Source of the DNA: AP-15 sp963738185
GTDB taxonomy: Bacteria; Pseudomonadota; Alphaproteobacteria; ATCC43930; CGMCC-115725
Direction of reading: 5' to 3'
DNA: 64,000 bases
Assembly (NCBI GenBank): GCA_963738185.1
Contig: CAVTVA010000003.1
Location: 2,356,001-2,420,000 of the forward strand
The notes below the pieces were generated by a model, which saw nothing but the letters and a program-made list of their open reading frames with translations, made no database searches and was not told the DNA's origin. Made by a program: the position numbers and the translations under genes. Below, in pieces: positions 20,573 to 29,988 of the stretch; the first letter of the stretch is position 1, and every line of letters begins with the position of its first letter.

Positions 20573-21193
20573 ATGCGAGCGTTGTCGGGGTTGGGCGTTC
20601 TGGTTTTCGGGATGATCGCGAGCCTGGCGGCCTGCGTGCCGTGGGCGGCGCCGCCGCTCAACTCGCTCGCCTTTGAGCGGCGCCCGCCATTGCCGGGGCA
20701 GCCCGGATATCTCCAGACCATCAAGTACGTCGATGACGGCGTCAGGTATATCGCGCCAAATGACGGGTTTTTTGTCTCGGCAACTGGCGAGATGTGCTTT
20801 CAAGGACCGATCATTCCCGGGGTGACCCTGGAGCTCTCGCCACGGAATTACTGGTGCATCAGCCCCTACGACGTCAGCATGGTCGAGGCGCTCGAAAACG
20901 ACACCAGCTATGTCAATGATGTGCGCCTGTGGTGCCGGCATTCGAGCCCGCAATGCGCCCACAAGGTCGCCTATCCTAACATGTTCGACAACGCGACTGT
21001 CGCCAACAGCATCACCGCCGAAACGATCCCGTTCCAAGGCGAGCGCGCCGCGGTCGAATACCTGGTTTATCTGATGGGCGGCGCCGTCGAGCCGGGCGAC
21101 GCGCTGTTGTCGGGTGGGCCGATCCCGCTTGACTTGGGGGCGCCGAGGGCTAGCGTCCGCCCGCTGACCCTCGCTACGGAGGACACCCGATGA
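20573..21193 (+). CDS. Predicted lipoprotein of unknown function
   Basis: 206 residues. The N-terminus is a lipoprotein signal: a hydrophobic stretch (LGVLVFGMIASLAAC) ends in a lipobox with Cys21. The mature part has several Cys (MCFQGP, WCISP, WCRHSSPQC) that could form disulfides in the periplasm. I do not recognise the family. It ends overlapping the NIPSNAP gene by 4 bp (ATGA), so the two are coupled. No role can be assigned from sequence. Confidence 0.7.
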   Translation: MRALSGLGVLVFGMIASLAACVPWAAPPLNSLAFERRPPLPGQPGYLQTIKYVDDGVRYIAPNDGFFVSATGEMCFQGPIIPGVTLELSPRNYWCISPYDVSMVEALENDTSYVNDVRLWCRHSSPQCAHKVAYPNMFDNATVANSITAETIPFQGERAAVEYLVYLMGGAVEPGDALLSGGPIPLDLGAPRASVRPLTLATEDTR

Positions 21194-21813
21194 TCATCGA
21201 GATGCGCACCTACACGTTGCAGCCGGGAACGGTTGCCGGCTTTGAAGAGCGCTTTGGGCAGGCATTGCCGGCGCGGGCCAAGGTTTCCCCGCTCGCGGCC
21301 TTTTGGCACACCGAAGTCGGCCCACTGAACCGGGTGATCCACGTCTGGCCGTACGAAGACTTAGCGGCGCGGACCCGGCTGCGCGAGCAGGCGACCAAGA
21401 CCCAGGGCTGGCCGCCCAATGTGCGCGAATTCGTCGTCGAGCAGCACAGCGACATCTATCTGCCGGCACCGTTCTCGCCGGCGCTCGAGCCGCGCCAACT
21501 GGGCGGCCTTTACGAAATCCGCATCTATACCTTCAAACCGGGCGGGATCCCGGGCGTGATCGACCGGTGGAGCGGCCACATCGCCCGGCGCAGCGAGCTG
21601 TCGCCGCTGGTCGGCGCCTGGTACACCGAGCTCGGCGGGCTCAACAAATGGTGCCACATCTGGGCCTACAAGGACGCCGCCGACCGCTTCCGCATCCGCG
21701 AGGAAGCGCGCGCCAAGGGCATCTGGCCGCCCCCCTCCGGCGGCGGCCCCAACATGATGATCCGGCAAGAAAACATGCTGGTCGTCCCAGCCGCCTTCTC
21801 GCCGCTGCGCTGA
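21190..21813 (+). CDS. NIPSNAP-family protein with two domains
   Basis: 207 residues made of two NIPSNAP modules. The first begins IEMRTYTLQPGTVAGFEERF and has NRVIHVWPYEDLAAR. The second begins YEIRIYTFKPGGIPGVIDRW and has NKWCHIWAYKDAADR. The fold is a ferredoxin-like dimeric alpha/beta barrel. Bacterial members are mostly uncharacterised; some occur with aromatic or sugar catabolism. It overlaps the upstream lipoprotein gene by ATGA. Confidence 0.85.
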   Translation: MIIEMRTYTLQPGTVAGFEERFGQALPARAKVSPLAAFWHTEVGPLNRVIHVWPYEDLAARTRLREQATKTQGWPPNVREFVVEQHSDIYLPAPFSPALEPRQLGGLYEIRIYTFKPGGIPGVIDRWSGHIARRSELSPLVGAWYTELGGLNKWCHIWAYKDAADRFRIREEARAKGIWPPPSGGGPNMMIRQENMLVVPAAFSPLR

Positions 21814-21840
21814 CACGCCCCGCGGCGTCATCCCCCATTT

Positions 21841-21863
21841 CCTCCCCCGCCGCGCGGGGGAGG
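21841..21863. terminator. GC-rich hairpin between convergent NIPSNAP and ggt genes
   Basis: CCTCCCCCGC and GCGGGGGAGG form a 10-bp stem with a short loop in the 117-bp gap between convergent genes. No T-run follows on either side, so it is not a textbook intrinsic terminator. It may instead be a fragment of a dispersed palindromic repeat. Confidence 0.3.
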
Positions 21864-21930
21864 CCCGGACGGATGGCCGGCTCTGGCCCCGCATGCGCGA
21901 CGGCAAGGGCAATGTCCATAAGCGCGCGAC

Positions 21931-23619
21931 TTAATATCCGACTGCGGCGCCATCAGGCCGGCGGCTGTCGCTGGCTCCCCATAACCGGCCATTCCAAAGC
22001 TCGATCAGTTCGGTTGCCCCCCAGGGCTTCTGCGCGACGAGCTTGTAGCCGATATGGCCGAGCCTTGCGACCGTGTCCGGCGCAAGACCGGAACGCTCAT
22101 AGAACAACTTGTTCGGCAGCCCCTGGAAGTGAAACCGCGGCGCGTCGACGGCCTGCTGCGGCGCCATGCCGTAATCGATCACGTTCATGATGGTTTCGAG
22201 CACGATCGTGATGATGCGCGACCCGCCGGGGCTGCCGAGAACGAGAAACACCCGGCCGTCCTTCTCGAGCAGTGTCGGCGCCATCGACGACAGCGGCCGC
22301 TTGCCCGGCGCGATCGCGTTGGCCGCACCTTGCACGAGACCGTACAGGTTTGGCGCGCCGGGCTTGGCGGTAAAGTCGTCCATCTCGTTGTTCAAAAAAA
22401 AGCCGGTGCCGGGCGCGATCACCGCGGCGCCGAAATAGCCGTTGATCGTGTAGGTCACGGCAACCGCGTTGCCGTCGCCGTCGGCCACCGAGAAGCTGGT
22501 CGTCTCCGCCTGCTCGGTCGGCGCGGGGGCGACAGCGTCGGGGCGCGTGCTCCCGGCGGTAATCGCCGCCCGGATGCCGGCCGCGTAACCTTTGGACAAC
22601 AGCCGGTCGAGCGGGTTCGCGACAAAATCCGGGTCGCCCAGAAAGGTGTTGCGGTCGGTGTAGCCGCGGCGCATCGCCTCGACCATCAGTGCCACCGAGC
22701 GCGCCGAGCGAAAGCCCAGCGCCTTCATGTCGTAGCCTTCGAGGACGTCGAGAATTTCGCAGATTGTCGCTCCGCCCGAGCTCGGCGGCGGCGTCGACAC
22801 GATCATGTAGCCCCGATAGGAGCAGGAGAGCGGCGGCCCCTCGGTCGCCCGGTAATCGCCAAAATCCCCTGCGGTCAGAATGCCGCCACCGGCGCGGCTC
22901 GCCCGCTCGACAGCAGCCGGGATGCGGCCTGTGTAAAACGCGGCCGGGCCATTCTCGGCAATCGCCGCCAGTGTGTGCGCCAAGTCCTTTTGCACGAGGC
23001 GGTCGCCCGGCCGCAACCGGCCGCCATCGGGCCGCAGGAAAATCTTGGCTGCAGCCGGATCTTGAGCAAATCGACCGGCCTTGGCGTCGAGCAGCGCGGC
23101 ATCATCAGGGCTCAGCACAAAGCCGTCGCGCGCCAGCGCGATCGCCGGCGCCATCACTGCCGCGCGCGGCAGGCTGCCATATTCGCGCAGCGCCCGGTCG
23201 AGCCCCATCACCGTCCCCGGCACGCCGACGGCGCGCCAGCCGTAGCGGCTCAGTTCGGGTATCGGCTTGCCGGCGCGGTCGAGATACATGCCGGCGGTCG
23301 CCGCCCGCGGCGCAGTCTCGCGGAAATTGATAAAGGTCTCTCGGCCGTCGGCGAGGTGGACCGTCATAAACCCGCCGCCGCCGATGTTGCCGCAGCAGGG
23401 CTCGACGACCGCGAGCGCATAGCCGACCGCGACCGCCGCATCGACCGCATTGCCGCCGGCGGCAAGGATGCCTGCCCCCACCGCGGAGGCGATATGCTGT
23501 GAGGCGACCACCATGCCGTGCTCGGCCTCGACCGCTTGCCGGGCCGCCGCCGCTTCGCCCGCGAAGATCGCCGCGGTCAGCGTCGCCAGCAACGCCGCGA
23601 CCCGGCGTCCGCGTTTCAC
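21931..23619 (-). CDS. ggt: Gamma-glutamyltransferase
   Basis: 562 residues from a GTG preceded at good spacing by GGGGGAG. A Sec signal (RRVAALLATLTAAIFAGEAAA) points to the periplasm. The nucleophile lies in AETTSFSVADGDGNAVAVTY: Thr373 is the expected autocleavage residue, with Ser where many homologues have His after TT. GSPGGSRI and the C-terminal small-subunit motifs are present. The precursor self-cleaves into large and small subunits and transfers or hydrolyses gamma-glutamyl from glutathione. Family identity is firm; substrate range is not. Confidence 0.93.
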   Translation of the reverse strand: MKRGRRVAALLATLTAAIFAGEAAAARQAVEAEHGMVVASQHIASAVGAGILAAGGNAVDAAVAVGYALAVVEPCCGNIGGGGFMTVHLADGRETFINFRETAPRAATAGMYLDRAGKPIPELSRYGWRAVGVPGTVMGLDRALREYGSLPRAAVMAPAIALARDGFVLSPDDAALLDAKAGRFAQDPAAAKIFLRPDGGRLRPGDRLVQKDLAHTLAAIAENGPAAFYTGRIPAAVERASRAGGGILTAGDFGDYRATEGPPLSCSYRGYMIVSTPPPSSGGATICEILDVLEGYDMKALGFRSARSVALMVEAMRRGYTDRNTFLGDPDFVANPLDRLLSKGYAAGIRAAITAGSTRPDAVAPAPTEQAETTSFSVADGDGNAVAVTYTINGYFGAAVIAPGTGFFLNNEMDDFTAKPGAPNLYGLVQGAANAIAPGKRPLSSMAPTLLEKDGRVFLVLGSPGGSRIITIVLETIMNVIDYGMAPQQAVDAPRFHFQGLPNKLFYERSGLAPDTVARLGHIGYKLVAQKPWGATELIELWNGRLWGASDSRRPDGAAVGY

Positions 23620-23800
23620 CACAGCTCCCCCTTGAGCCAACCCCTGCCGACAGCGCCAATCTAGGCCCAAACTCGCGAAACGCCCACCGTCGCCACGCCA
23701 ATCGCGGGACGCTACCCCAACGGAACCCCGCTCGGCACCCGTCACCCCGCTGATCACCTCAGTGTTGCCGCCGCATACCCGGTTCGGCCGCGATGCTGAC

Positions 23801-23830
23801 AAAAAAAGCCCGCCGGCAGAGCCGGCGGGC
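23801..23830 (-). terminator. Intrinsic terminator of the porin gene
   Basis: On the minus strand GCCCGCCGGC, loop TCT and GCCGGCGGGC form a perfect 10-bp stem, followed by TTTTTTT (23807-23801). It begins 26 bp after the porin stop codon and is the clearest rho-independent terminator in the window. Confidence 0.92.
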
Positions 23831-23855
23831 CGCAGGATTGGCGTTTGATTTTTTG

Positions 23856-25508
23856 TTAGAACTTGACGCGGAACTTGCCGATCAGGGTCTGCTCGGTGCC
23901 GCGGATATTGGCGGCGACCTCACGCTGGCCCCACATATATTCGATGCCGGTGTCGATGAACGCGACCGGGCTCCAGATCAGGTTCACATGCGCGGTCTGC
24001 AGCTGCTTGTTGGCGACCGTCGATTCGACCGGGCCGATCAATTGCGAGGGCACCGCATATTGGGCATAGCCGTAAGCCACGTTCGAGCGCAGGTTCGGCA
24101 GCCACCAATGCTGGTACCCGACCGTGCCGCCCACTTCGAAGATCGGCTTGACAAGCACGTTGCCGGCAGCGGCGACGCTGCTCGGGGTCACCAGGTAGTT
24201 GGTCGCCAGCCCGGCGTCGGTGCTGTCGTTCAGATAGCGCCCGATGCCGCTGCCAAGGGTGACCTGCCACTGAAAATCATCCTTGCCCCAGCCAAACCAG
24301 CCGGGCCTGACATCGCCTGACACGCCGCCGCCATAGCCGAAAAAGCTCTGGTCGACGTATTTGCCGTCCTTGATCGTCAGGTCGCGGCCGACCAGCCTGA
24401 AATCGGTATGCCCCCAGGGCTGCGCCCAATACGAGGCGAAGGTGATGTCGGGCGCTTTGCTGAGGGCCGGGTCGCCGGACAGGGTGCACCCGGTGACGTT
24501 GGTGACCGCGAGGCCGTTCGCCGTGCAGAACACGCTGCCGCCGTTGCTGGCAAAGACGTTGCCGCCGCTGGTCGCATTCGACACTTGGGCGCTGCCGTCG
24601 GACGACACCTTGCCAGCCGGGGTCAGCACATCGGTTTCCGGCGCTTCGATCGAGGCCGACCAGGCGCTGCCATAGGGGCCGGCATAGGTGTAGCGGACCT
24701 GCGGGATGCGGACCACGCCGGCTTCGCCGACGGGGCCGCCGAAATCGAGGGTTTCGGGGTTGGCGTCGGAATCGGAGAAGTTCGAATTCGCTTGGCCGGC
24801 GAGGAAGCCGCCCAAGGTGGCGTAGGCATAGCGCAAGCGCGGCACCAGATTGTCCGAGACCGCGGTCTGACCGCTTCCGGTTGAGCTGAAGCCGTTGGTG
24901 CCGGCGAAGTCGAATTCGATAAAGGTGCGCGCCTCGCCGTAAGCAGTTGGCGTCCGGGTCTCGATATTGAGCCGCGATTCACGCGGGCTTTGCGCAAAGA
25001 TGCCGTTGCCGCGCGAATGCCCGGTCGCCACCGGCACCTTGTTGCCGGCGGTCGGATATCCGGGGACGGTCTGCCCATGGATGTCGAGCGGCATCGTCGT
25101 CAGATTGCCGTTGACCCCGACCGTCGTCGACTGGACCCCATTCGGCGGGCCGTTCTGCAGCCAGTAGTCGAGCGTCTCGTCGACAAACCCGCCGACCCGG
25201 ATCGAGGTGTCGGTGCCCGGGATCAGAAACGAGCGCGGAAAGCTGCCGCCGACCATTGTCGCACCCGGAACCGGCGCGCTGCCGTAAGCAGTGGGCCCGG
25301 TAGCGCCGGGCGCGCCCAGATGCGATGGCGGGCCGCCTTGCGCCTGGGCTTGCGCCAGCTGGTCGATGCGCTGCTCGAGCAGCTGCTGGTTGGCGCGCAA
25401 GTCGGACAGCTCGTCCGCGCGCGCGGTTGGAAGACCCGCCAGCAGCACGGCCGTCGCGGTCGCCCCGCCGATCGCCGCCATGCTGCCGATGCTCCACTTC
25501 TTAATCAT
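23856..25508 (-). CDS. DcaP-like outer-membrane porin
   Basis: 550 residues. A Sec signal (MIKKWSIGSMAAIGGATATA to ARA) is followed by a periplasmic coiled coil (DELSDLRANQQLLEQRIDQL), a Pro/Gly linker and then a beta barrel starting SFLIPGTDTSIRVGGFVDET and ending in KFRVKF with the C-terminal Phe of outer-membrane barrels. The N-terminal coiled coil plus FLIPGT(D/N)TS-x-x-x-GG is the DcaP trimeric-porin pattern, a family that passes dicarboxylates and other anions. The upstream region is AT-rich with a promoter candidate, and a strong terminator follows, so it is a monocistronic and probably well-expressed gene. Confidence 0.85.
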   Translation of the reverse strand: MIKKWSIGSMAAIGGATATAVLLAGLPTARADELSDLRANQQLLEQRIDQLAQAQAQGGPPSHLGAPGATGPTAYGSAPVPGATMVGGSFPRSFLIPGTDTSIRVGGFVDETLDYWLQNGPPNGVQSTTVGVNGNLTTMPLDIHGQTVPGYPTAGNKVPVATGHSRGNGIFAQSPRESRLNIETRTPTAYGEARTFIEFDFAGTNGFSSTGSGQTAVSDNLVPRLRYAYATLGGFLAGQANSNFSDSDANPETLDFGGPVGEAGVVRIPQVRYTYAGPYGSAWSASIEAPETDVLTPAGKVSSDGSAQVSNATSGGNVFASNGGSVFCTANGLAVTNVTGCTLSGDPALSKAPDITFASYWAQPWGHTDFRLVGRDLTIKDGKYVDQSFFGYGGGVSGDVRPGWFGWGKDDFQWQVTLGSGIGRYLNDSTDAGLATNYLVTPSSVAAAGNVLVKPIFEVGGTVGYQHWWLPNLRSNVAYGYAQYAVPSQLIGPVESTVANKQLQTAHVNLIWSPVAFIDTGIEYMWGQREVAANIRGTEQTLIGKFRVKF

Positions 25509-26052
25509 TGCTTCCCCCGGGAAATCAGAAGTTGCGCGTAGCCGGACGAGAAAACCCGTTCGTGTCTCGCGCGATGATATTGAAAGGTCGGGCTCGATCA
25601 AGCGCGCTGGGGGCTCGTCGTGGTGTTTTCGTCCCAGCGTGTCTAAATTATCACATATTGCATCCAAGATACTGCAAACACGGTTTTTAAGAGAAGGTTT
25701 AACGGGACATTAGCGGCGTTGAAAGGCGCCTAAGAGCACCCGAATCGGGCTATCCGCTTGCGCGAGAGCACCGGTCGAGGGACGCTGGTCAACCCCGCCG
25801 TCGGTCAGTTCTCATGGCGCGCAGCGGAGGATCCGAGTCAATCGGACCGACGCGCACGGTACGGAGGCTGGTCGAGCAGAATGTTCAGACTAAGCGCGGC
25901 GCGCCGATTGCCCCTGCGCCGGTCGAGCCGCACCCAGAATCCCGACCCCCGCCGGCGAGTGCGCTGCCGCGCCCTCTGGCCCAAAAATATAGCGGCGCGG
26001 CGTCCTGGGCGCGAAACCTTGCTCGGGGCGCCGCCGAGCTACGTCAGAATGA
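25509..26052. other. 544-bp intergenic region upstream of the porin gene
   Basis: The part nearest the porin (about 25620-25720) is AT-rich compared with its surroundings and holds a promoter candidate. The rest (25740-26052) is ordinary high-GC DNA with only short open frames of shadow-like composition. I see no RNA gene or repeat. Confidence 0.5.
25647..25677 (-). promoter_or_regulatory. Candidate promoter of the porin gene
   Basis: On the minus strand TTGCAG (25677-25672) and GATAAT (25652-25647) are 19 bp apart, with TG one base before the -10 (extended -10). The site is in the AT-rich pocket about 140 bp before the porin start. Spacing is longer than ideal, so confidence is low. Confidence 0.3.
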
Positions 26053-26661
26053 TCACGACGCCGTGCGAGACGGGCCGAGCCCCTTCAGCCACGCCGACCA
26101 GCGATGCCGGCGCAGCTCGCGCCGGACGACGCCCTGATCGGTCACCCAATTGAGCTGCAAGCTGCGGCGCGGGCCGATATATGGCCGGTGCGCGTGAAAG
26201 GAGCGCTCGCTGCGCCGGAAGGCCAGCATGGTCCCGGCCAGCGGCGCCACCTCGCGAGCGTAATCGTCAAGGTCGCCGGGTCCGCGCAACAGCCGCAGCC
26301 GCCCTTCCGCGAAGTCCCAGACCGGGTTCATATAGAGCAGCAGGGTGATGATCTTGGTGGCGGAATCGGTATGGACGCGCCCGTCCTTGGCGTCGCCGAA
26401 GCCGCGCGCCGTCAGCAGGGTCGGCCGGCCGCCAAGATCGACCGCAAACTTGTCGGCCACGGCGCGGGCGAGGTCGGGCCCGGTCAGCGCCGCGACGAGG
26501 CCGCGGAACGCCGGCCCGCACTCAATGCTTTCGACCGGATAGCTGCCGGCCCGGCGGATTTTCGGAAAATCGGCGACTAGCGCCGGCAACGCGTCGCCGT
26601 CAACAAACTCTTCGACCACGACGAACTCGAACGGGTCGCGCTCGAGCGGCGCCGCGCGCAA
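26053..26661 (-). CDS. 2OG-Fe(II) oxygenase
   Basis: About 202 residues. The iron ligands are readable: HTDSATKIITLLLYMN (His and Asp of HxD) and the distal His in SFHAHRPY. A following R-x-S-L-Q-L-N strand fits the 2-oxoglutarate-binding side. Enzymes of this small 2OG-Fe(II) group hydroxylate proteins or small molecules, and their substrates are mostly unknown. The TTG at 26661 is the conservative start. A CTG at 26685 lies 5 nt after a perfect AGGAGG and would add MAILALDR, which extends the family-like N-terminus. Confidence 0.78.
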   Translation of the reverse strand: MRAAPLERDPFEFVVVEEFVDGDALPALVADFPKIRRAGSYPVESIECGPAFRGLVAALTGPDLARAVADKFAVDLGGRPTLLTARGFGDAKDGRVHTDSATKIITLLLYMNPVWDFAEGRLRLLRGPGDLDDYAREVAPLAGTMLAFRRSERSFHAHRPYIGPRRSLQLNWVTDQGVVRRELRRHRWSAWLKGLGPSRTAS

Positions 26662-26890
26662 ACGATCGAGAGCAAGAATGGCCAGCGCCGCCTCCTGGGT
26701 TTAGGCAGAGCGACTATAGATAAGCAGCGCGACTTTACATAAGAATTTGCCGTAGCGGGCAAGCGCGGCGGGCCAACCCTCGGCGCGTGCCGGCCGCCCC
26801 CGACCCGGCGCGAATTAACGCTTCGCCGCGGCAGCGCCTTGGGTTACGAGTAAATGTTGCCGCGACCGCCAACCAAGCGCCAGAGGGGGC

Positions 26891-28636
26891 ATGGAACAGC
26901 GCTGGGGACTGCCCCTCCTCGCCTGGCCGTTGCGGCTGCGCCCCAACACCTGGGACCTGGTCGCGTTGCCGCTGGTGCTGGGCCTGCTGGCGCTGCTCGC
27001 CTGGGGCGGCTTGGCGATGAGCCAGCACTATCACCTGGGCCAGCCGCTGGCGATCAGCCTCAGCCCCTGGGAGCTGCCGCAATATGCGCTGCGCACCGTG
27101 TTGCGCATGGCCTGGGCGCTGGTCGCCTCGCTGATCTTCAGCCTTGCCTATGCCGCGCTGGCCGCCAAAAGCCGGCGAGCCGAGAAGATCCTGATCCCGC
27201 TGCTCGACGTCCTTCAATCGGTGCCGATCCTCGGGTTTTTGTCGATTACCGTGACCGGGTTCATCGCCCTCTTCCCCGGGCGGCTGCTCGGCGTCGAGTG
27301 CGCCGCGATCTTCGCGATCTTTACCTCGCAGGCCTGGAACATGACGTTCAGCGTCTACCAGTCCCTGCGCACCGTGCCGGCCGAGCTGATCGAGGCCGCA
27401 CGCATGTACCATCTGTCGCCGTGGCGGCGGTTCTGGCGGCTCGAAGTGCCGCACGCGATCCCGTCCTTGGTGTGGAACATGATGATGTCGGTCTCCGGCG
27501 GCTGGTTTTTTGTGGTCGCCTCGGAAGCGATCACCGTCGCCGGCCACACCATCCTGTTGCCCGGCATCGGCTCTTATATCGCGGTCGCGATCGAGCGGAA
27601 GAGCTTGGCCGCGATCGGCTGGGCCGTTCTTGTCATGTTTGTCGTGATCCTGCTCTACGACCAGCTGCTGTTCCGGCCGCTGCTCGCCTGGTCGCGCAAA
27701 TTCCAGCCCGAGACCGCCCCGGACGAAGAGAATGTGCGGCCGTGGTTTTTGCTGATGCTGCAGCGCGCGCGCCTGTTCGGGCTGGTCCAGGACGGGCTGT
27801 TGCGTATCAACCGCAGCATCGACAGCGCGATCGCCGGGCTCTCGCGGCTGCACCCGGGGGCGGCGCCCTCACAGCCGCGGTCGCGGCCGCGGCTAATGGT
27901 CGAGCGGCTGTTCGACCTGGCCATCCTCGCGCTCGCCGTAGCCGCGGCGGCCTGGATCGCGGTCTTCATCCACGCCCATGTCGGCGTGGCCGAGATCGGC
28001 CGGGTGTTCGTGCTCGGCTTGATCACGGCGGTGCGGGTGCTGGTGCTGATCGTGCTCGCCTCGCTGGTGTGGGTCCCGATCGGCGTCGCGATCGGCCTGC
28101 GCCCGCGGCTTGCCGACCGGGTTCAGCCGATCGTCCAGTTTCTCGCCGCCTTCCCGGCGAATTTGTTTTTTCCGGTGGCGGTGGTGCTGATCCTGCGCTT
28201 CGATCTAAACCCACAAATCTGGCTGAGCCCGCTGATGATCCTCGGGACCCAATGGTACATTCTGTTCAATGTCATCGGCGGCACGGCGGCACTTCCGGCC
28301 GAGCTGCGGCGTGCCGCACAGAATTTGGGGGTCACGCGCCTGTTGTGGTGGCGGCGGGTGATGCTGCCGGCGATCTTTCCCGCCTATGTGACCGGTGCGG
28401 TCACTGCGGCCGGCGGATCGTGGAACGCGAGCATCGTCGCCGAGATCGTGCAATGGGGCAGCACCACGCTGACCGCCACCGGGATCGGCGCCTATATCGC
28501 GCGGACCACGGCCGCCGGCGACAGCGCGCGCGTGGCACTCGGGATCGGCGTCTTGTGCCTCTATGTGCTGGCCTTCAATCGGCTGTTGTGGCGCCGGCTT
28601 TACGATGTCGCCGCCGAGCGGCTGCGGCTCGATTGA
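26891..28636 (+). CDS. ABC transporter permease, two permease domains fused (NitT/TauT type)
   Basis: 581 residues with two complete BPD_transp_1 permease modules. The first (about 60-280) has the EAA-like loop LIEAARMYHLSPWRRFWRLE. The second (about 370-575) has LRRAAQNLGVTRLLWWRRVM. Each has about six membrane helices, so one polypeptide supplies both halves of the channel. The order and the partner ATPase 50 bp downstream match nitrate/sulfonate/bicarbonate-type importers. No substrate-binding protein is adjacent, so the cargo is unknown. Confidence 0.88.
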   Translation: MEQRWGLPLLAWPLRLRPNTWDLVALPLVLGLLALLAWGGLAMSQHYHLGQPLAISLSPWELPQYALRTVLRMAWALVASLIFSLAYAALAAKSRRAEKILIPLLDVLQSVPILGFLSITVTGFIALFPGRLLGVECAAIFAIFTSQAWNMTFSVYQSLRTVPAELIEAARMYHLSPWRRFWRLEVPHAIPSLVWNMMMSVSGGWFFVVASEAITVAGHTILLPGIGSYIAVAIERKSLAAIGWAVLVMFVVILLYDQLLFRPLLAWSRKFQPETAPDEENVRPWFLLMLQRARLFGLVQDGLLRINRSIDSAIAGLSRLHPGAAPSQPRSRPRLMVERLFDLAILALAVAAAAWIAVFIHAHVGVAEIGRVFVLGLITAVRVLVLIVLASLVWVPIGVAIGLRPRLADRVQPIVQFLAAFPANLFFPVAVVLILRFDLNPQIWLSPLMILGTQWYILFNVIGGTAALPAELRRAAQNLGVTRLLWWRRVMLPAIFPAYVTGAVTAAGGSWNASIVAEIVQWGSTTLTATGIGAYIARTTAAGDSARVALGIGVLCLYVLAFNRLLWRRLYDVAAERLRLD

Positions 28637-28685
28637 CGCCCCCGCCTCTGCCTATGTCAGAGTCGATCTCTGATCGGAAGTAGCG

Positions 28686-29975
28686 ATGCCCGCTCCTCTG
28701 CTGCGCGCCGGCGGCGTGTGCAAGACCTATCAGATGCCCGACCATCATGACCGGCTGGTCCTCGATCATCTGGATTTCACCCTGCGCGAAGGCGAGATCG
28801 TCGCGATCCTCGGCAAATCCGGCTCCGGCAAATCGACCTTTTTGCGTATCCTCGCCGGGCTCGTGCCGCCGAGCGACGGCGTCGTCGAATATCGCGGGAA
28901 GCCGGTGGTCGAGCCGGTCCACGGGATCGCCATGGTGTTCCAGAGCTACGCGCTGTTCCCATGGCTGACCGTGCTCGGCAATGTCGAGCTTGGCCTCGAG
29001 GCGCAGGGCGTCGCGGCGGCCGAGCGGCGCCGGCGCGCGGTCGATGCGATCGACCTGATCGGGCTCGACGGCTTTGAGAACGCCTATCCGAAGGAGCTGT
29101 CGGGCGGCATGCGGCAGCGCGTCGGCTTTGCCCGGGCGCTGGTCGTCAACCCCGACATTCTGCTGCTCGACGAGCCGTTCTCCTCGCTCGACGTCTTGAC
29201 CGCGGAAACCCTGCGCGGCGATCTGCTCGACCTCTGGGACGACCGCCGCATCCCGACCAAGGGGATCGTGCTGGTCTCGCACAATATCGAGGAAGCGGTC
29301 GAAATCGCCGACCGCATCCTGATCTTCGCCAGCGATCCCGGCCATATCCGCGCCGACATTCCGATCGCCCAGCCGCGGCCGCGCGCCGCGCCGGGAGCCG
29401 GGTTCCGCCAGATCGTCGATCAGGTCTACACTCTCCTGACCGAGACCGGCCGCGATGGCCGGCGCGGCGCCAAGCCCGAGCCGATCGGCATCGGCTACCG
29501 CCTGCCCGACGCCGCCGTGCAGCAGCTTTCGGGGCTGATCGACAGCCTGACCGAGGCGCCCTATCACGGTCGCGCCGATCTGCCGCATCTGGCCGACGAG
29601 GAGCACCTCGTCATGGACGAGCTGTTTCCGCTGATCGAGACCTTGCAACTCCTCGGCTTTGCCCATGTCAGCGGCGGCGACATCGAGCTGACGCCACTCG
29701 GCCGCGCCTATGCCGAAGCCGACATGCTGACCCGCAAGCAGCTTTTTGCCGATGCCGTCCTAAAGCACGTGCCGCTGGCTGCGCACATCCGGCGGGTGCT
29801 CGACGAGCGCCCAGGCCACCGCGCTCCGGCAGCGCGGTTTCTGCGCGAGCTTGAAGATCATCTCTCGGAGGAAGAGGCCGAACGCGTGCTCGACACCGTG
29901 ATCAATTGGGGCCGCCACGCCGAGATTTTTGCTTACGACTACGACAGCGAGGTGCTGAACCTCGAAAACTTCTGA
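28686..29975 (+). CDS. ABC transporter ATPase with C-terminal AAA-associated domain
   Basis: 429 residues. The nucleotide-binding domain (about 1-245) has Walker A GKSGSGKST, Q-loop QSYALFPW, signature LSGGMRQR, Walker B ILLLDEPF and the switch His in VSHNIEEA. The C-terminal part (about 280-429, LPHLADEEHLVMDELFPLIE onward) is the AAA-associated domain that marks a subgroup of NitT/TauT ATPases and may be regulatory. It forms a complex with the upstream fused permease. Confidence 0.9.
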   Translation: MPAPLLRAGGVCKTYQMPDHHDRLVLDHLDFTLREGEIVAILGKSGSGKSTFLRILAGLVPPSDGVVEYRGKPVVEPVHGIAMVFQSYALFPWLTVLGNVELGLEAQGVAAAERRRRAVDAIDLIGLDGFENAYPKELSGGMRQRVGFARALVVNPDILLLDEPFSSLDVLTAETLRGDLLDLWDDRRIPTKGIVLVSHNIEEAVEIADRILIFASDPGHIRADIPIAQPRPRAAPGAGFRQIVDQVYTLLTETGRDGRRGAKPEPIGIGYRLPDAAVQQLSGLIDSLTEAPYHGRADLPHLADEEHLVMDELFPLIETLQLLGFAHVSGGDIELTPLGRAYAEADMLTRKQLFADAVLKHVPLAAHIRRVLDERPGHRAPAARFLRELEDHLSEEEAERVLDTVINWGRHAEIFAYDYDSEVLNLENF

Positions 29976-29988
29976 CCGCGGAGATAAT

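Noticed and set aside
25797..26137. Plus-strand open frames between porin and 2OG oxygenase
   Set aside because: They are Arg/Pro-rich, lack ribosome-binding sites and overlap the oxygenase gene in antisense.
26735..27853. 372-codon minus-strand open frame opposite the fused ABC permease
   Set aside because: It is antisense to two clear permease modules, and its Gln/Arg/His-rich composition is typical of shadows of membrane-protein genes.
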